Below are positions 25,326-35,296 of a DNA stretch of 64,000 bases, piece after piece (positions within the stretch are counted from its first letter, which is position 1; each line of letters opens with the position of its first letter). Origin of the DNA: Novosphingobium aquimarinum (GTDB taxonomy: Bacteria > Pseudomonadota > Alphaproteobacteria > Sphingomonadales > Sphingomonadaceae); NCBI RefSeq assembly GCF_009746585.1, contig NZ_WRPO01000001.1, positions 248,001-312,000 of the forward strand. Direction: 5' to 3'. Under the pieces are notes generated by a model that was not told where the DNA came from, did not search any database, and worked only from the letters and a program-made list of their open reading frames with translations. The translations under genes and the position numbers were made by a program.

Positions 25326-26333
25326 CTACGGAGCGGTCTCGCTGAGCCTCAGGAAGCGCGCCGCATTGTCGTGCAGGATCGCTTTCTTCTGAGCATACGT
25401 CAGAAACGGCGCCTCGTTGATCGCGGCTACGCCCTCATCGATCAGACCCGGCCAATTCATCTGATCCGACCCGAACATAATGCGATCGCCGAAACCGGCA
25501 TCGACGATCTCTTCGAGGAATCGGTAATATTCCTTTCGGGTCAGCGCGGCCTGCAGAACCCCGGTATCGACCATCAATTGCGGCCAGGCATAGAGCATCG
25601 CCTTGAGATCTTCGACATAGGGCCACCCAGCGTGCATTGCGTAGACGCGAAGCTTGGGATGGCGGGCAAGCACGGCTTCCAGATGGCGAGGGTTCTGGAT
25701 GCGGAAGTCGGGAAAGACCATGGGCGAACCCGGCGGCCCGACACCCACATCGATGCCGACGGGCAGGTCCTTTGCTTCGGCCATGGCCCAATACGGTTCG
25801 AAGCGCGGATCGTCGGCGAAGACGCCATCATACTGGATCGTCACCTCCGACAGCACCGCAATCTCACCCCGATCGAAGGCATCAGCAATCGCATCCGGCG
25901 AATGACGCGCCATCGCGCTCAGGCTGAGATACTGCGCCGGAATGAACGTGCCCTTCGGCGCGGCCTGCATCCAGTCGCGCAAACTCTCCCGTTCGCCTGA
26001 AAGCACCCCGCGCCCCTTGTGCCGCGCCAGCGCGGCGATCGTCTCGTCACGATTCTCCGCATCTGTCGAAGCCGCTTCGACCGGCCTGGCGCACGCGGCC
26101 TGCGTCATGATCCGGCCAAGGGTCTCGGGCCAGGGTTCGCGCGGATCGTAGCGCATATCTGCCGCTGAGCCGGGACACAGCTTGCTGCCGGGCGGGCCGT
26201 TCTCACCGGCATGGGCAGCATGGAGATGCATGTCGATGATCGGCCCCTCGTAGGCACGACGCGACACGTCTTGCGCCACTACGGCAAATTGGCACGGCAC
26301 GACGATCGCCAGCAGAACAATCAAGGCGCGCAT
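25326..26333 (-). CDS. Exported amidohydrolase-family protein
   Basis: A 335-residue protein with a Sec signal peptide (MRALIVLLAIVVPCQFAVVA, cleavage near AQDV). The mature protein is an Amidohydro_2-type TIM barrel: IIDMHLHAAH gives the HxH metal ligands, YAMHAGWPYVEDL a further His, and IMFGSDQMNWPG the catalytic Asp. Substrates in this family range from carboxylated aromatics to lactones, and none can be chosen here. An exported form is unusual, but signal peptides are known in some members. It is convergent with the retropepsin gene, and parC lies upstream on the same strand. Confidence 0.82.
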   Translation of the reverse strand: MRALIVLLAIVVPCQFAVVAQDVSRRAYEGPIIDMHLHAAHAGENGPPGSKLCPGSAADMRYDPREPWPETLGRIMTQAACARPVEAASTDAENRDETIAALARHKGRGVLSGERESLRDWMQAAPKGTFIPAQYLSLSAMARHSPDAIADAFDRGEIAVLSEVTIQYDGVFADDPRFEPYWAMAEAKDLPVGIDVGVGPPGSPMVFPDFRIQNPRHLEAVLARHPKLRVYAMHAGWPYVEDLKAMLYAWPQLMVDTGVLQAALTRKEYYRFLEEIVDAGFGDRIMFGSDQMNWPGLIDEGVAAINEAPFLTYAQKKAILHDNAARFLRLSETAP

Positions 26334-26375
26334 CGGTTTCCCCTCAATGGACCCCGCGCTCGCCAGTTTATCAGA

Positions 26376-28661
26376 CTAGAACTTGTTGTCGCGCGGAAAT
26401 CCCTGGGGGGGCATGCGGCCGGCGGCGCCGCGCGCAACCTTCCACATCATCATGTCCTTTTCGGTGCGCGTACGGCCGGTGTCACCGCCCATCGCCCAGG
26501 AAAGGCCGTCTTCCAGCTTGAGCGTGGTGGCATCCGCCAGTCCGCCGTCACGATAGCGCTGGAGCATGACCCCCTGGCCCTTGGCGAGCACGGGCAGCTC
26601 TTCAAGACTGAACACCACCAGCTTGCGGTTCTCGCCCACCACCGCGACGTGATCGTGTTCCTCCGGGATCTCGCGCACGACTTCGAGCCGCACGCCCGGC
26701 TTGGTCGTCACCACCGCCCTGCCCTTGCGGGTTTCGGCGAGGAGTTCATCGCTGACGGCTGCGAAGCCCTTGCCCGCGCTAGACGCCAGCAACAGCTGCA
26801 TCTTCGGCCGATGCGGGATGACCGCGACGATCTGCGCGCTCGCATCGATGTCGAGCATCGTGCGGATCGGTTCGCCAAACCCGCGCGCGCCCGGCAACTT
26901 GTCGCCTCCGAGCGTGTAGAACCGGCCATTGTCGAGCGCGATCAGCAGCTTGTCGGTGGTCTGCGCATGGAAGGCGAAGGCCGGGCCATCGCCTTCCTTG
27001 AACTTGAAATCGCTATCCAGCGGCACATGGCCGCGCGCGGCGCGGATCCAGCCCTTGGCCGAGAGGATGACCGTGAGCGGCTCCTTCTCGATCATCGCGT
27101 CGAGGCTGAACTCGACCGTCGGCTCGGCTTGCGCGATCGTCGTGCGGCGCCGACCGAGCGCGGTATCCTCGGCATAGTCCTTGCGCAGGTTCGTCAGATC
27201 GCGCTTGAGCCGCGTGCGCTGGCGGGCCGGGCTTTCCAGCAGCTTGTTGAGCTCGTCCTGCTCTTTCAGCAGATCCTCACGCTCCTGGCGCAGCTCCATT
27301 TCCTCGAGCTTGCGCAAGCTGCGCAGCCGCATGTTGAGGATCGCTTCGGCCTGGCGGTCAGTGAGATTGAACTCGGCCATCATGATCGGCTTGGGCTCAT
27401 CCTCGGTGCGGATGATCTCGATGATCCGGTCGAGATTGAGGTAGGCTATGATGTAGCCTTCGACCAGTTCGAGGCGGGAGGCGATCTTGTCGAGCCGGTG
27501 CTGGGTGCGCCGGACCAGGATATCGATTTGCGACTTGATCCATTCCTGCAGCAGCAAGCGGATCCCCAAGACGCCGGGCGTACGACCGGCATCGAGCACG
27601 TTGAGATTGAGCGTAAACCGGCTTTCGAGGTCGGTCAGGCGGTAAAGACTTTCCTTCAGCAGTTCCGGATCGATCTTCCTGCTCTTAGGCACGAAGACGA
27701 TGCGCACTTGCTCGTCGCTTTCGTCGCGCACGTCCTCGAGGATCGGCAGCTTGCGGTCGGCAATGAGTTGCGCGACTTGCTCGATCAGCTTGCCCTTGGG
27801 CAGCATGTAGGGGATCTCGGAAATAACGAGCTGCCATTGGCCCCCGCCGAGCCGCTCGATCCCGGTTTCCTCCCACGTGTCGCCCGTGCGACCCGTCGAG
27901 AAACGCCCCCGCATCCGGAACGAGCCCTTGCCGGTCTCGTAAGCAGTGCTGATCGCTTCGGGACTGTCGACGACAAGGCCGCCGGTGGCGAAGTCCGGCC
28001 CCTTGAACACCTTCATGATGTCCGCATGCTCGGCGTGCGGATTGTCGATCAGCATCAGCGAGGCATCGATCACTTCGGCGACGTTGTGGCTGGGGATCGA
28101 GGTCGCCATGCCGACGGCGATGCCGGTCGCACCGTTGGCCAGCAGATTGGGAAACAGCCCCGGAAAGATTTCCGGCTCTTCCTCTTCGCCGTTGTACGTC
28201 GGATGAAACTCGACCGTGCCTTCGTCGAGCCCGGCCATGAGCTGGATCGCGGTCTTGGTGAGGCGCGCTTCGGTGTAGCGATAGGCGGCGGCGTTATCGC
28301 CGTCGATATTGCCGAAGTTGCCCTGCCCCTGGACCAGCGGGTAGCGCAGCGAGAAGTCCTGCGCGAGACGCACCATCGCGTCGTAGACGGAACTGTCGCC
28401 ATGCGGGTGGTACTTGCCGATGACGTCGCCGACGACGCGCGCCGATTTCTTGTACGCGCTCGCCGGATCGAGCTTCAATTGCCGCATCGCCCACAAGAGG
28501 CGGCGGTGCACCGGCTTCAGTCCGTCGCGCAGATCCGGCAGCGACCGCGCGGTGATCGTCGAAAGCGCATAGACGAGATACCGCTCCGACAGCGCCGCAT
28601 CGAACGGCGCGTCGACGATCGCGTCGAACGGATCGGAATCGTCGTCGGTGATCTCGGCCAT
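26376..28661 (-). CDS. parC: DNA topoisomerase IV subunit A
   Basis: About 761 residues from ATG 28661 ([20 protein letters not shown]). The breakage-rejoining domain has the catalytic tyrosine Tyr129 in AAYRYTE; the quinolone-determining segment reads [16 protein letters not shown] (Ser at the E. coli Ser80 site, Asp at the Glu84 site). The C-terminal beta-pinwheel is shorter than in GyrA and has no GyrA box, which supports ParC over GyrA. An alternative upstream ATG at 28709 adds 16 residues. It decatenates chromosomes after replication, together with ParE (not in the window). Confidence 0.96.
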   Translation of the reverse strand: MAEITDDDSDPFDAIVDAPFDAALSERYLVYALSTITARSLPDLRDGLKPVHRRLLWAMRQLKLDPASAYKKSARVVGDVIGKYHPHGDSSVYDAMVRLAQDFSLRYPLVQGQGNFGNIDGDNAAAYRYTEARLTKTAIQLMAGLDEGTVEFHPTYNGEEEEPEIFPGLFPNLLANGATGIAVGMATSIPSHNVAEVIDASLMLIDNPHAEHADIMKVFKGPDFATGGLVVDSPEAISTAYETGKGSFRMRGRFSTGRTGDTWEETGIERLGGGQWQLVISEIPYMLPKGKLIEQVAQLIADRKLPILEDVRDESDEQVRIVFVPKSRKIDPELLKESLYRLTDLESRFTLNLNVLDAGRTPGVLGIRLLLQEWIKSQIDILVRRTQHRLDKIASRLELVEGYIIAYLNLDRIIEIIRTEDEPKPIMMAEFNLTDRQAEAILNMRLRSLRKLEEMELRQEREDLLKEQDELNKLLESPARQRTRLKRDLTNLRKDYAEDTALGRRRTTIAQAEPTVEFSLDAMIEKEPLTVILSAKGWIRAARGHVPLDSDFKFKEGDGPAFAFHAQTTDKLLIALDNGRFYTLGGDKLPGARGFGEPIRTMLDIDASAQIVAVIPHRPKMQLLLASSAGKGFAAVSDELLAETRKGRAVVTTKPGVRLEVVREIPEEHDHVAVVGENRKLVVFSLEELPVLAKGQGVMLQRYRDGGLADATTLKLEDGLSWAMGGDTGRTRTEKDMMMWKVARGAAGRMPPQGFPRDNKF

Positions 28662-28845
28662 GCAAGCGGCCCTAGCAGCCTGAGATTCGGCGCGAAAGCG
28701 CACGGGCACTGCTTATCCATAGGGATGCGCTCCGGTTTGGTCCGCAAAGCGCCTTGCGCTCGCGACAAACCGGTGGCGCGCCAGGAACACCTCGGCAGTC
28801 CGGACCGTTTGGAGGGCAACCGTTAGACTCAAAGGAGACGTACCC

Positions 28846-29382
28846 ATGGCCCGCAAGGTCCTCATCATCGCCACCGATGGTTTCGAACAATCCGAGCTGA
28901 TCGAGCCGCGCCGCGCGCTCGAGGACGCCGGAATCGAAACCGTCGTCGCCAGCCCCGAAAAGGGCGAGATCAAAGCCTGGGACAAGACCGACTGGGGCAA
29001 GAAGGTCAAAGTCGACATCACCCTCGATGAGGTCAACGTGAGCGATTACGACGGCCTGGTTCTGCCGGGCGGTCAGATCAATCCGGACAAGCTGCGCATC
29101 GAAGAAAAAGCGGTGTCGTTGGTTGGCGAATTCGTCCGTTCCGGCCGCACGGTTGCCGCGATCTGCCACGGTCCCTGGCTCCTGGTGGAGGCCGACGTCG
29201 TACGCGGCAAGACTCTCACCAGCTGGCCCTCGGTTCGCACGGACTTGCGCAACGCCGGTGCGAACGTGGTCGATCAGGAAGTCGCGATTGACGGCAATAT
29301 CATCACGAGCCGCAACCCGGACGACATCCCGGCATTTTCGAAGGCCGTGATCGAGGCGGTGAACAGCAGCGTCAACGCCTGA
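28846..29382 (+). CDS. DJ-1/PfpI-family type 1 glutamine amidotransferase-like protein
   Basis: A 178-residue PfpI-type protein. The nucleophile cysteine is in AAICHGPWLLVEADVVRGK near residue 107, with the characteristic LTSWPSVRTDLRNAGA after it, and the Glu of the elbow in FEQSELIEPR near the start. Members have been assigned as proteases, deglycases or glyoxalase III enzymes and are often stress-induced. AAAGGAGACGTACCC precedes the ATG, a strong site. Monocistronic. Confidence 0.88.
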   Translation: MARKVLIIATDGFEQSELIEPRRALEDAGIETVVASPEKGEIKAWDKTDWGKKVKVDITLDEVNVSDYDGLVLPGGQINPDKLRIEEKAVSLVGEFVRSGRTVAAICHGPWLLVEADVVRGKTLTSWPSVRTDLRNAGANVVDQEVAIDGNIITSRNPDDIPAFSKAVIEAVNSSVNA

Positions 29383-29403
29383 TCCCTTCTGCGTCCCGGG
29401 CGT

Positions 29404-29736
29404 TCAGCCGATTTGCATATCGCGCGACACGCCCGGGATCCGGACTTCGAGCCCGTCGAAGTCCTCTTCCAGTTCGATCTGACACGACAGGCGGCTGGTG
29501 CGGGTTACGCCGGCCGCTAGGTCGAGCATGTCCTCCTCGTCCATCGACGCATCGGGCAGACGCTCGAACCAATCGTCTTTGACGATGACATGGCACGTCG
29601 AGCAGGCCATCTGGCCTTCGCACGTACCTTCCAACGGCATGCCTGCGGCCTGCGCGACTTCCAGCAATCGCGATCCCGGCTCGGCCTCTGCCGTGATCCT
29701 ATCGCCATCGGCAGTCACAAAAGAGACGGTCAGCAA
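29404..29736 (-). CDS. Adrenodoxin-type [2Fe-2S] ferredoxin
   Basis: About 110 residues from TTG 29736 (MLTVSFVTADGDRI), preceded by AGGGAG at the right distance; the ATG at 29784 would add 16 basic residues overlapping the upstream gene. Cluster ligands are Cys39, Cys45, Cys48 and Cys85 in the CEGQMACSTC...LSC pattern of vertebrate/ISC-type ferredoxins. It donates electrons for Fe-S assembly or to monooxygenases. It follows the second cysteine desulfurase by one base, which points to a role in sulfur or Fe-S metabolism. Confidence 0.93.
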   Translation of the reverse strand: MLTVSFVTADGDRITAEAEPGSRLLEVAQAAGMPLEGTCEGQMACSTCHVIVKDDWFERLPDASMDEEDMLDLAAGVTRTSRLSCQIELEEDFDGLEVRIPGVSRDMQIG

Positions 29737-29737
29737 A

Positions 29738-30832
29738 TCAAACTCCCTGCGCCGAAGCGGCGTTATCCAAGCGTGCGCAGGCATCCTCTAGTTCGTTAAC
29801 GTTAGTATATCGTCCAAATCCCAAGCGAACAGAGCTTTTAGCTTGCGCGGGAGTGAGGCCGAGGGCGGTCAGCACATGACTGGAGCGCCCGGAACCGCTG
29901 GCACAAGCCGATCCGGCCGAAAACGCGACATCGCGCACGTCCGACATCAGGCGACCGACATCCAGCCCATCCAGCCTAAGGTTCAAATTTCCGGGCCAGC
30001 GCGCCTGCGCCGATCCATTGAGCGACCATCGCGCGAGAATTTCGCAGGCGCGGTTCCAGAGCGCGCGGATGTGCGCCTCGTCGACGCTCTGCCGCTCGAG
30101 AGCGAGCGACGCTGCCGTCCCGAAGCCCGCGCACAAGGCTGGGCTCAAGGTGCCCGATCGCAAGCCCTGCTCCTGCCCGCCGCCATGCTGGACCGGTACG
30201 AGTTCGACGCCGTCGCGGATCCACAAGGCCCCGATACCCTTGGGGCCGTAGAGCTTATGCGCCGAAATCGCGATGAGATCGGCCGACTGCGGCGCAGCGA
30301 TCTTGCCGGCGCCCTGAACGGCATCGCACAACGTGAGCGCGCCTAATGCCTTCGCGCGTCGCGCCAGAGCATCGACCGGCTGGATCGTACCGATCTCGTT
30401 GTTGACCTGCATGACCGCGAGCAGGCGCGTATCGGCGGGCAAGTCCGCATCCGCGGCAACGATGCCGTCACGCCCCACCGGAAGCCTCTCCACGTCGAGC
30501 GCGCCGCGCATCGCATCGGCGCAGTCGAGTACGGCGGCATGCTCGATCGCGCTGACGGCCAGCGTGCCGCCATCGCCGCGCAGGCTGCCTTTGATGGCCA
30601 GGTTGATCGCCTCGGTCGCGCCACTGGTGAAAATCACGCGTCCGCCAGCTGGAAACAGCGCGGCGACTTGCTCGCGCGCGACTTCGACGGCGGCGGCGGC
30701 AGCGCGTCCCGGTCGATGCGGGCTATGCGGATTGGCGAAACCCGCCGTATCGGGTCCGCCAAGCCAGGGCAACATGGCTTCGCGCGCTTCCGGAGCGAGT
30801 GGCGTAGTCGCCTGATAATCGAGATAGATCAC
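29738..30832 (-). CDS. Cysteine desulfurase (second copy)
   Basis: A 364-residue PLP enzyme of the NifS/IscS class. The start is GTG 30832 (MIYLDYQATTPLAPEAR) because it overlaps the previous stop as GTGA; upstream residues are a shadow of the other desulfurase. The PLP lysine is in ISAHKLYGPKGIG, and the persulfide cysteine is in SAGSACASGSGRSSHVL near residue 320. It releases sulfur from cysteine for Fe-S cluster and thio-cofactor synthesis. The pair of desulfurases followed by ferredoxin, without IscU, IscR or HscA/B, is a compact arrangement seen in this bacterial group. Confidence 0.93.
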   Translation of the reverse strand: MIYLDYQATTPLAPEAREAMLPWLGGPDTAGFANPHSPHRPGRAAAAAVEVAREQVAALFPAGGRVIFTSGATEAINLAIKGSLRGDGGTLAVSAIEHAAVLDCADAMRGALDVERLPVGRDGIVAADADLPADTRLLAVMQVNNEIGTIQPVDALARRAKALGALTLCDAVQGAGKIAAPQSADLIAISAHKLYGPKGIGALWIRDGVELVPVQHGGGQEQGLRSGTLSPALCAGFGTAASLALERQSVDEAHIRALWNRACEILARWSLNGSAQARWPGNLNLRLDGLDVGRLMSDVRDVAFSAGSACASGSGRSSHVLTALGLTPAQAKSSVRLGFGRYTNVNELEDACARLDNAASAQGV

Positions 30833-31884
30833 GCGCGCGCCTTCGGCGAACCGGCCATCTCGCGCCAGTTCTCGAGAAAGCGAAGGATATCGGCTTCGCG
30901 CGTTTCGGGGCCGATGCTGACGCGAATGACTTCGGACGCGGCCTTCTCGTCGAGCCCCATCGCGGCGAGGACGTGGCTGGGCCGCATCGAGCCTGACGAA
31001 CATGCGCTCCCTGCCGACACGGCGATGCCGGCGCTGTCGAAACGAATGAGCTGCACCGCCGCGGCAACGCCGGGCATCCGCACGGCCCCGATCGTCGGAC
31101 ACCGCGGTGCATCCGGCGCGACCACTTCGCCGCCGGCATCCCGTATCGCGTCATCCAACATGGCGCGCAGCCGGGTTGCCTCGCCGAGCCAGTCGTTACC
31201 CGCCTCTAGCGCGGCAGCCATGGCGAGCACGCCGGGCAGGTTTTCGGTACCTCCGCGATAGCCGCGTTCCTGGCCGCCACCTGGGTGCAACAGCGACCAA
31301 TCGCGCACCAGCAGCGCGCCGACACCAATCGGGCCACCGAACTTGTGCGCCGAACAGGCGATCATGTCGGCGTCCGGCAATGGCAGCTTGCCTGCACTTT
31401 GCGCGCAATCTGCGAACAGGACCCCGCCTGCCTGCCGAATAGCATCTCCGATTGCGGTCAGATCCTGAATGACGCCCGTTTCGGAATTGACGTGCTGAAC
31501 GGCCACCAGTCCGGAGCGGGCCGCGTCGTCGGCGCCGCCGATCCTTCCATCGCCGGCAACCGCGATCCGTTCCGCCGCCCCGGCGACACGCAGCACGGCG
31601 TCATGTTCGACTGCCGAGACAGCAGCCAGAGGCCTCCGGGATTGCCCCAAGCCCAACGCGATCGCTTCGCTGGCGCCGGACGTGAAGACGAGTTCGCCCC
31701 GCCAATCGAGCGCCGCACGGACTCGCTCGCGGGCGTCTTCCAGCGCGGCGCGGGCGGCGCGCCCGGCGCGATGCGGGCTCGAGGGGTTCGCCCAGCACTC
31801 GAAACCTTCGAGCATGGCGCGTCGGGCCGCATCGCGAAGCGGCGCCGTGGCGGCATGATCGAGGTAAAGCGGTTTGGCGGTCAT
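30829..31884 (-). CDS. Cysteine desulfurase (first copy)
   Basis: A 351-residue NifS-type enzyme from ATG 31884 (MTAKPLYLDHAATAPLRDAA). The PLP lysine is in CSAHKFGGPIGVGALL and the persulfide cysteine in SAGSACSSGSMRPSHVL. The opening HAATAP differs from the YQATTP of its neighbour, and overall identity between the two is only moderate, so this is an old duplication or two separate families rather than a recent copy. The end overlaps the second copy by four bases. Divergent from the alpha/beta hydrolase gene. Confidence 0.92.
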   Translation of the reverse strand: MTAKPLYLDHAATAPLRDAARRAMLEGFECWANPSSPHRAGRAARAALEDARERVRAALDWRGELVFTSGASEAIALGLGQSRRPLAAVSAVEHDAVLRVAGAAERIAVAGDGRIGGADDAARSGLVAVQHVNSETGVIQDLTAIGDAIRQAGGVLFADCAQSAGKLPLPDADMIACSAHKFGGPIGVGALLVRDWSLLHPGGGQERGYRGGTENLPGVLAMAAALEAGNDWLGEATRLRAMLDDAIRDAGGEVVAPDAPRCPTIGAVRMPGVAAAVQLIRFDSAGIAVSAGSACSSGSMRPSHVLAAMGLDEKAASEVIRVSIGPETREADILRFLENWREMAGSPKARA

Positions 31885-32013
31885 CGTTTGCAAGTTGTTT
31901 TCAATGCGGGTGTTTCTATATAGCGACCCTTCCTTTCCATTCATCCCCACCGGCCGCTCCATCCCCGGTGGGCATGAACGCTCCAATCGGCGTTAACCGG
32001 GGTTATCCATCAC

Positions 32014-32670
32014 ATGCCTGCAGTCATCTTTCCTGGTCCCGAAGGTCGTCTCGAAGGCCGGTTCCAGCCCGCGTCTCGGCCGCGCGCGCCGGTTGCGATG
32101 ATCCTCCACCCGCATCCGCAGGCGGGCGGAACGATGAACGACCGCATCACGCAACACCTCTACAAGACCTTCGTCAATCGCGGTTTCGCGACGCTCCGCT
32201 TCAATTTCCGCGGCGTCGGCCGCAGCCAGGGCAGCTTCGACAACGGCATCGGCGAACTTTCCGATGCCGCGTCCGCGCTGGACTGGGTGCAGTCGATCCA
32301 CCCCGAGGCTTCGACCACGTGGATCGCCGGATACAGCTTCGGCGCGCTGATCGGCATGCAGTTGCTGATGCGCAGGCCCGAAATTCGCGGCTTCATTTCG
32401 GTGTCGCCGCCGGCGAACATGTACGATTTCAGCTTCCTTGCGCCTTGCCCCGCTTCGGGCATCATCATCCAGGGCACCGCGGACACGGTGGTGACGCCCA
32501 ATGCCGTGCAGAAGCTGGTCGACAAGTTGCGCACGCAAAAGCACATCACCATCCATCACGATGAAGTGCCGCGCGCCAACCACTTCTACGAAAACGAAGT
32601 GGAAGACCTGATGCATTCGGTCGACAACTACCTCGACATGCGACTCGCGCCCGACTGCCCGATCAAGTAG
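32014..32670 (+). CDS. Alpha/beta hydrolase
   Basis: A 218-residue short alpha/beta hydrolase. The oxyanion/HPHPQAGGTMND segment (about 32-43), the nucleophile elbow GYSFGALIG (Ser near 110), the acid around GTADTVVTP and the last His in PRANHFYEN complete a catalytic triad. This family (often labelled dienelactone-hydrolase-like or COG2945) is widespread in alphaproteobacteria and its substrate is unknown. It is divergent from the desulfurases, 130 bases away. Confidence 0.87.
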   Translation: MPAVIFPGPEGRLEGRFQPASRPRAPVAMILHPHPQAGGTMNDRITQHLYKTFVNRGFATLRFNFRGVGRSQGSFDNGIGELSDAASALDWVQSIHPEASTTWIAGYSFGALIGMQLLMRRPEIRGFISVSPPANMYDFSFLAPCPASGIIIQGTADTVVTPNAVQKLVDKLRTQKHITIHHDEVPRANHFYENEVEDLMHSVDNYLDMRLAPDCPIK

Positions 32671-32722
32671 CCGCCAGACATTCGCGTTCGATCGACTGCC
32701 GGCCTGCTCGGCGGTCGGCTAT

Positions 32723-32941
32723 TCAGTCGGGAGCCCCGACCGGATCGCGAGCGCTGTTGACCAGCGATTGCCCGGCCTCGTTGGGGATCGCCCAGATCGC
32801 CACATTCGCGGCCATGACCGCAGCCAGGACGAGCATCAGCACGGCTTGCCGGCGCAAGCCTTCGCGTCGCCACAGGTAGGCGGCACCAAGGCCAAGCAGG
32901 ATCGTCGCGAGGACGAGAAGCGACAGCGCCAGATCAGTCAT
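32723..32941 (-). CDS. Small two-helix membrane protein of unknown function
   Basis: A 72-residue protein beginning MTDLALSLLVLATILLGLGAAYLW with two hydrophobic helices (about 4-24 and 33-51) and a basic loop RREGLRRQA between them. It is convergent with the alpha/beta hydrolase. No family is recognised; the hydropathy and start codon support a real gene. Confidence 0.55.
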   Translation of the reverse strand: MTDLALSLLVLATILLGLGAAYLWRREGLRRQAVLMLVLAAVMAANVAIWAIPNEAGQSLVNSARDPVGAPD

Positions 32942-33089
32942 GGGCGGCGCCTTATCGTCTTGCGAGCGCTAGCGCGAGAGCTTGCGGAGCTTCTCCGACA
33001 CCACCCGCGCGGATTGCGAATTATCGCCTTTCGGAACGAATCGCCCTGCTCCTGCATTGAATTTATAGCGGAGATAAAGGAGCGCCATC

Positions 33090-33257
33090 ATGTCATCGAG
33101 CGAAAAGTCCGAGAAAAAACCCACGGAAACCACCCCCAAGCCGCGCAGTGCCGGTTCCTGCACCAACGGCACGACCACCCCGCCCGTCAAGAAAGCTGTC
33201 CACGGCGGCGCCATCGAGGGCGACACCTTGCAGACTCGTCACGGAACGCACGGCTGA
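33090..33257 (+). CDS. Small Lys/Thr/Pro-rich protein of unknown function
   Basis: A 55-residue protein (MSSSEKSEKKPTETTPKPRS...) behind a very good AAAGGAG site seven bases before the ATG. The first half is Lys/Glu/Thr/Pro-rich and disordered-looking, the second half is Gly/Thr-rich with one cysteine; it has no hydrophobic segment, so it is likely cytoplasmic. An ORF on the other strand (32969-33226) is the alternative reading but has no good start site and contains only low-complexity sequence. A hairpin at 33341 may end this transcript. Confidence 0.5.
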   Translation: MSSSEKSEKKPTETTPKPRSAGSCTNGTTTPPVKKAVHGGAIEGDTLQTRHGTHG

Positions 33258-33340
33258 TTATCTGAGGGCGATTGCAGCTAAGCGCGTCGCCCTGAGGGCG
33301 GCGGCCTGCTGCGCCGCGCCTATCAAGTCGGGACATCATG

Positions 33341-33376
33341 AAAAAGGGGGCCACCGAACCGGTAGCCCCCCTTTTT
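33341..33376. terminator. Bidirectional rho-independent terminator
   Basis: AAAAAGGGGGCC pairs with GGCCCCCCTTTTT-like sequence (33341-33352 with 33364-33376), giving a strong GC stem with A and T runs on both sides. It lies between the small + strand gene and the minus-strand pckA, and can terminate both. Confidence 0.85.
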
Positions 33377-33455
33377 CATTTTCACCGTTCACTGTCGATC
33401 AGACTGATCATTTCAGACTGATTTCCACGACTGATCGCGAATTGGGTTCGCGCAA

Positions 33456-35066
33456 TCAGGCTGTCGCGGCGCTATGCGGCGCGGCCTTGCGCACGCCTTC
33501 GTCGACATGTGCCTCGAACTGCGAGAAGTTGTCGATGAAGAGGCGCACCAGGTTCTGCGCGGTCGCGTCGTATTCATCCGCATCGGCCCAGGCCGAGCGC
33601 TGATCGAGCAGACGATCCTCGACACCGTTGACGTGTACCGGCACTTCGAAACCGAAGTTGGGATCTTCGCGGAATTCCGAATCGTTGAGGCTGCCGTCAA
33701 GCGCGGCGTTCAGCAGCGCGCGGGTGGCCTGGATCGGCATCCGCTTGATGCCCTCCTGCGTCGCCTTGCCGCCGAACCAACCGGTATTGACGAGCCAGCA
33801 CTTCACCCCGCCCTTGGCGATCCGCTCCTTGAGAAGGTTGCCGTAGACGGATGGGTGACGCGGCATGAACGGCGCGCCGAAGCAGGTCGAGAACGTCGCC
33901 TGCGGCTCGGTCACGCCGATTTCGGTGCCCGCCACTTTCGCGGTGTATCCCGAAAGGAAGTGATACATCGCCTGATCCGGCGTGAGACGGGCGATCGGCG
34001 GCAGGACGCCGAAGGCATCCGCCGTCAGCATGATCACGTTGGCCGGCACCGGCCCCATGTTGTCGGCCGAAGCGTTGGGGATGAAGTCGATCGGATACGC
34101 GCCGCGCGAATTTTCCGCGAGCGTGGCATCGTCGAGATCGAGCGTGCGTGTCTCCGGATCCATGACGACGTTTTCAAGCACCGTGCCGAAACGCTTGGTG
34201 GTCGCGAAGATTTCGGGTTCCGCTTCGGCGGAAAGCCGGATCATTTTCGCGTAGCAACCGCCTTCGAAGTTGAAGACCGCGGTATCGGACCAGCCATGCT
34301 CGTCGTCACCGATCAGTTCGCGGCTGGCGTCAGCCGAAAGCGTGGTCTTGCCGGTCCCCGAAAGGCCGAAGAACACCGCGGTCGAACCGTCGTCACCGAT
34401 GTTGGCCGAGCAGTGCATCGGCATCACGCCCTTGGTCGGCAGCAGATAATTGAGAATGCCGAAGACGCTCTTCTTCATCTCGCCGGCGTAAGCCGTGCCG
34501 CCGATGAGAATGAGCTTTTCGGAAAAATTCACTGCGACGACCGTTTCCGAGCGCGAGCCATGGCGTTCGGGATCCGCGCGGAAGCTGGGCAGGTCGATGA
34601 TGGTATATTCGGGCTCGAAGCCATCGAGCTCAGACGCATCGGGCCGCACCAGCAGCGTGCGAATGAACAGGTTGTGCCAGGCAAGCTCGTTGATCACGCG
34701 CACTTTAACGCGATGCTCGGGCTGCGACCCACCGAACAGGTCGGCAACGTAAAGTGTATCCTTTTCGCCCAGCGCCTTCATGAAGTCCGCCTTGAGCGCC
34801 GCGAAGTGCTCAGGCGTCATCGGAACGTTCACCTTGCCCCACCACACCGTGTTTTCGGTTTCGGCGTCCCGCACGATGAACTTGTCCTTCGCCGAGCGGC
34901 CAGTGTGCTTGCCGGTCTCCACCACCAGAGGACCGTCGGCCGCCAGCTTCCCTTCACCACGCGCGATCGCATGTTCGACCAGCTTGGCCGTGCCGAAGTT
35001 GGCATGGATCTTCGCATCAGTGGCAATGCCTTGGCGATCGAGTGGGAAGCTGAGCGAAGCGGTCAA
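33456..35066 (-). CDS. pckA: Phosphoenolpyruvate carboxykinase (ATP)
   Basis: A 536-residue ATP-type PEPCK. The kinase loop [15 protein letters not shown], the metal site with [19 protein letters not shown], and [17 protein letters not shown] near residue 400 are classic. It converts oxaloacetate to PEP, the first committed step of gluconeogenesis. It is divergent from chvI-chvG, the same arrangement as in Rhizobiaceae, and shares a promoter region with that sensor system, so its transcription is likely tied to carbon/pH regulation. The terminator at 33341 follows it. Confidence 0.97.
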   Translation of the reverse strand: MTASLSFPLDRQGIATDAKIHANFGTAKLVEHAIARGEGKLAADGPLVVETGKHTGRSAKDKFIVRDAETENTVWWGKVNVPMTPEHFAALKADFMKALGEKDTLYVADLFGGSQPEHRVKVRVINELAWHNLFIRTLLVRPDASELDGFEPEYTIIDLPSFRADPERHGSRSETVVAVNFSEKLILIGGTAYAGEMKKSVFGILNYLLPTKGVMPMHCSANIGDDGSTAVFFGLSGTGKTTLSADASRELIGDDEHGWSDTAVFNFEGGCYAKMIRLSAEAEPEIFATTKRFGTVLENVVMDPETRTLDLDDATLAENSRGAYPIDFIPNASADNMGPVPANVIMLTADAFGVLPPIARLTPDQAMYHFLSGYTAKVAGTEIGVTEPQATFSTCFGAPFMPRHPSVYGNLLKERIAKGGVKCWLVNTGWFGGKATQEGIKRMPIQATRALLNAALDGSLNDSEFREDPNFGFEVPVHVNGVEDRLLDQRSAWADADEYDATAQNLVRLFIDNFSQFEAHVDEGVRKAAPHSAATA

Positions 35067-35172
35067 GTCATCATCTCCAATTTGGGCAGATCCAAGTAGA
35101 ATTGCCTGGGATCATACCATGAGTGCGCGCGGGATTCGCGGCGTCGCATAGGGCATGATTACAATACGCGTC

Positions 35173-35198
35173 AATTTCGGTGAATCCATTGCGAAATT
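35173..35198. repeat. Inverted repeat in the pckA/chvI divergent region
   Basis: AATTTCG (35173-35179) and CGAAATT (35192-35198) form a perfect 7-base inverted repeat with a 12-base spacer, 98 bases before chvI and 106 bases before pckA. It is well placed as an operator for one or both genes. Confidence 0.45.
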
Positions 35199-35296
35199 CG
35201 GAATACCGTTGCGGCGTCAAGCTCTTCATGCCGGGGAGCAACTGCGCTATGCGCGGCCGAGCGCCCGAGCGGCGCAGGGAGCCGAGCAGTAGGACG

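Noticed and set aside
26211..28826. 871-residue frame on the plus strand, antisense to parC.
   Set aside because: It is a high-GC shadow: the minus-strand product is a complete ParC with its catalytic tyrosine, and the plus-strand product has no domain and is Arg/His/Asp-rich.
32969..33226. 85-residue minus-strand frame.
   Set aside because: It lacks a good start site and any motif; the plus-strand 55-codon gene has a strong AAAGGAG site.
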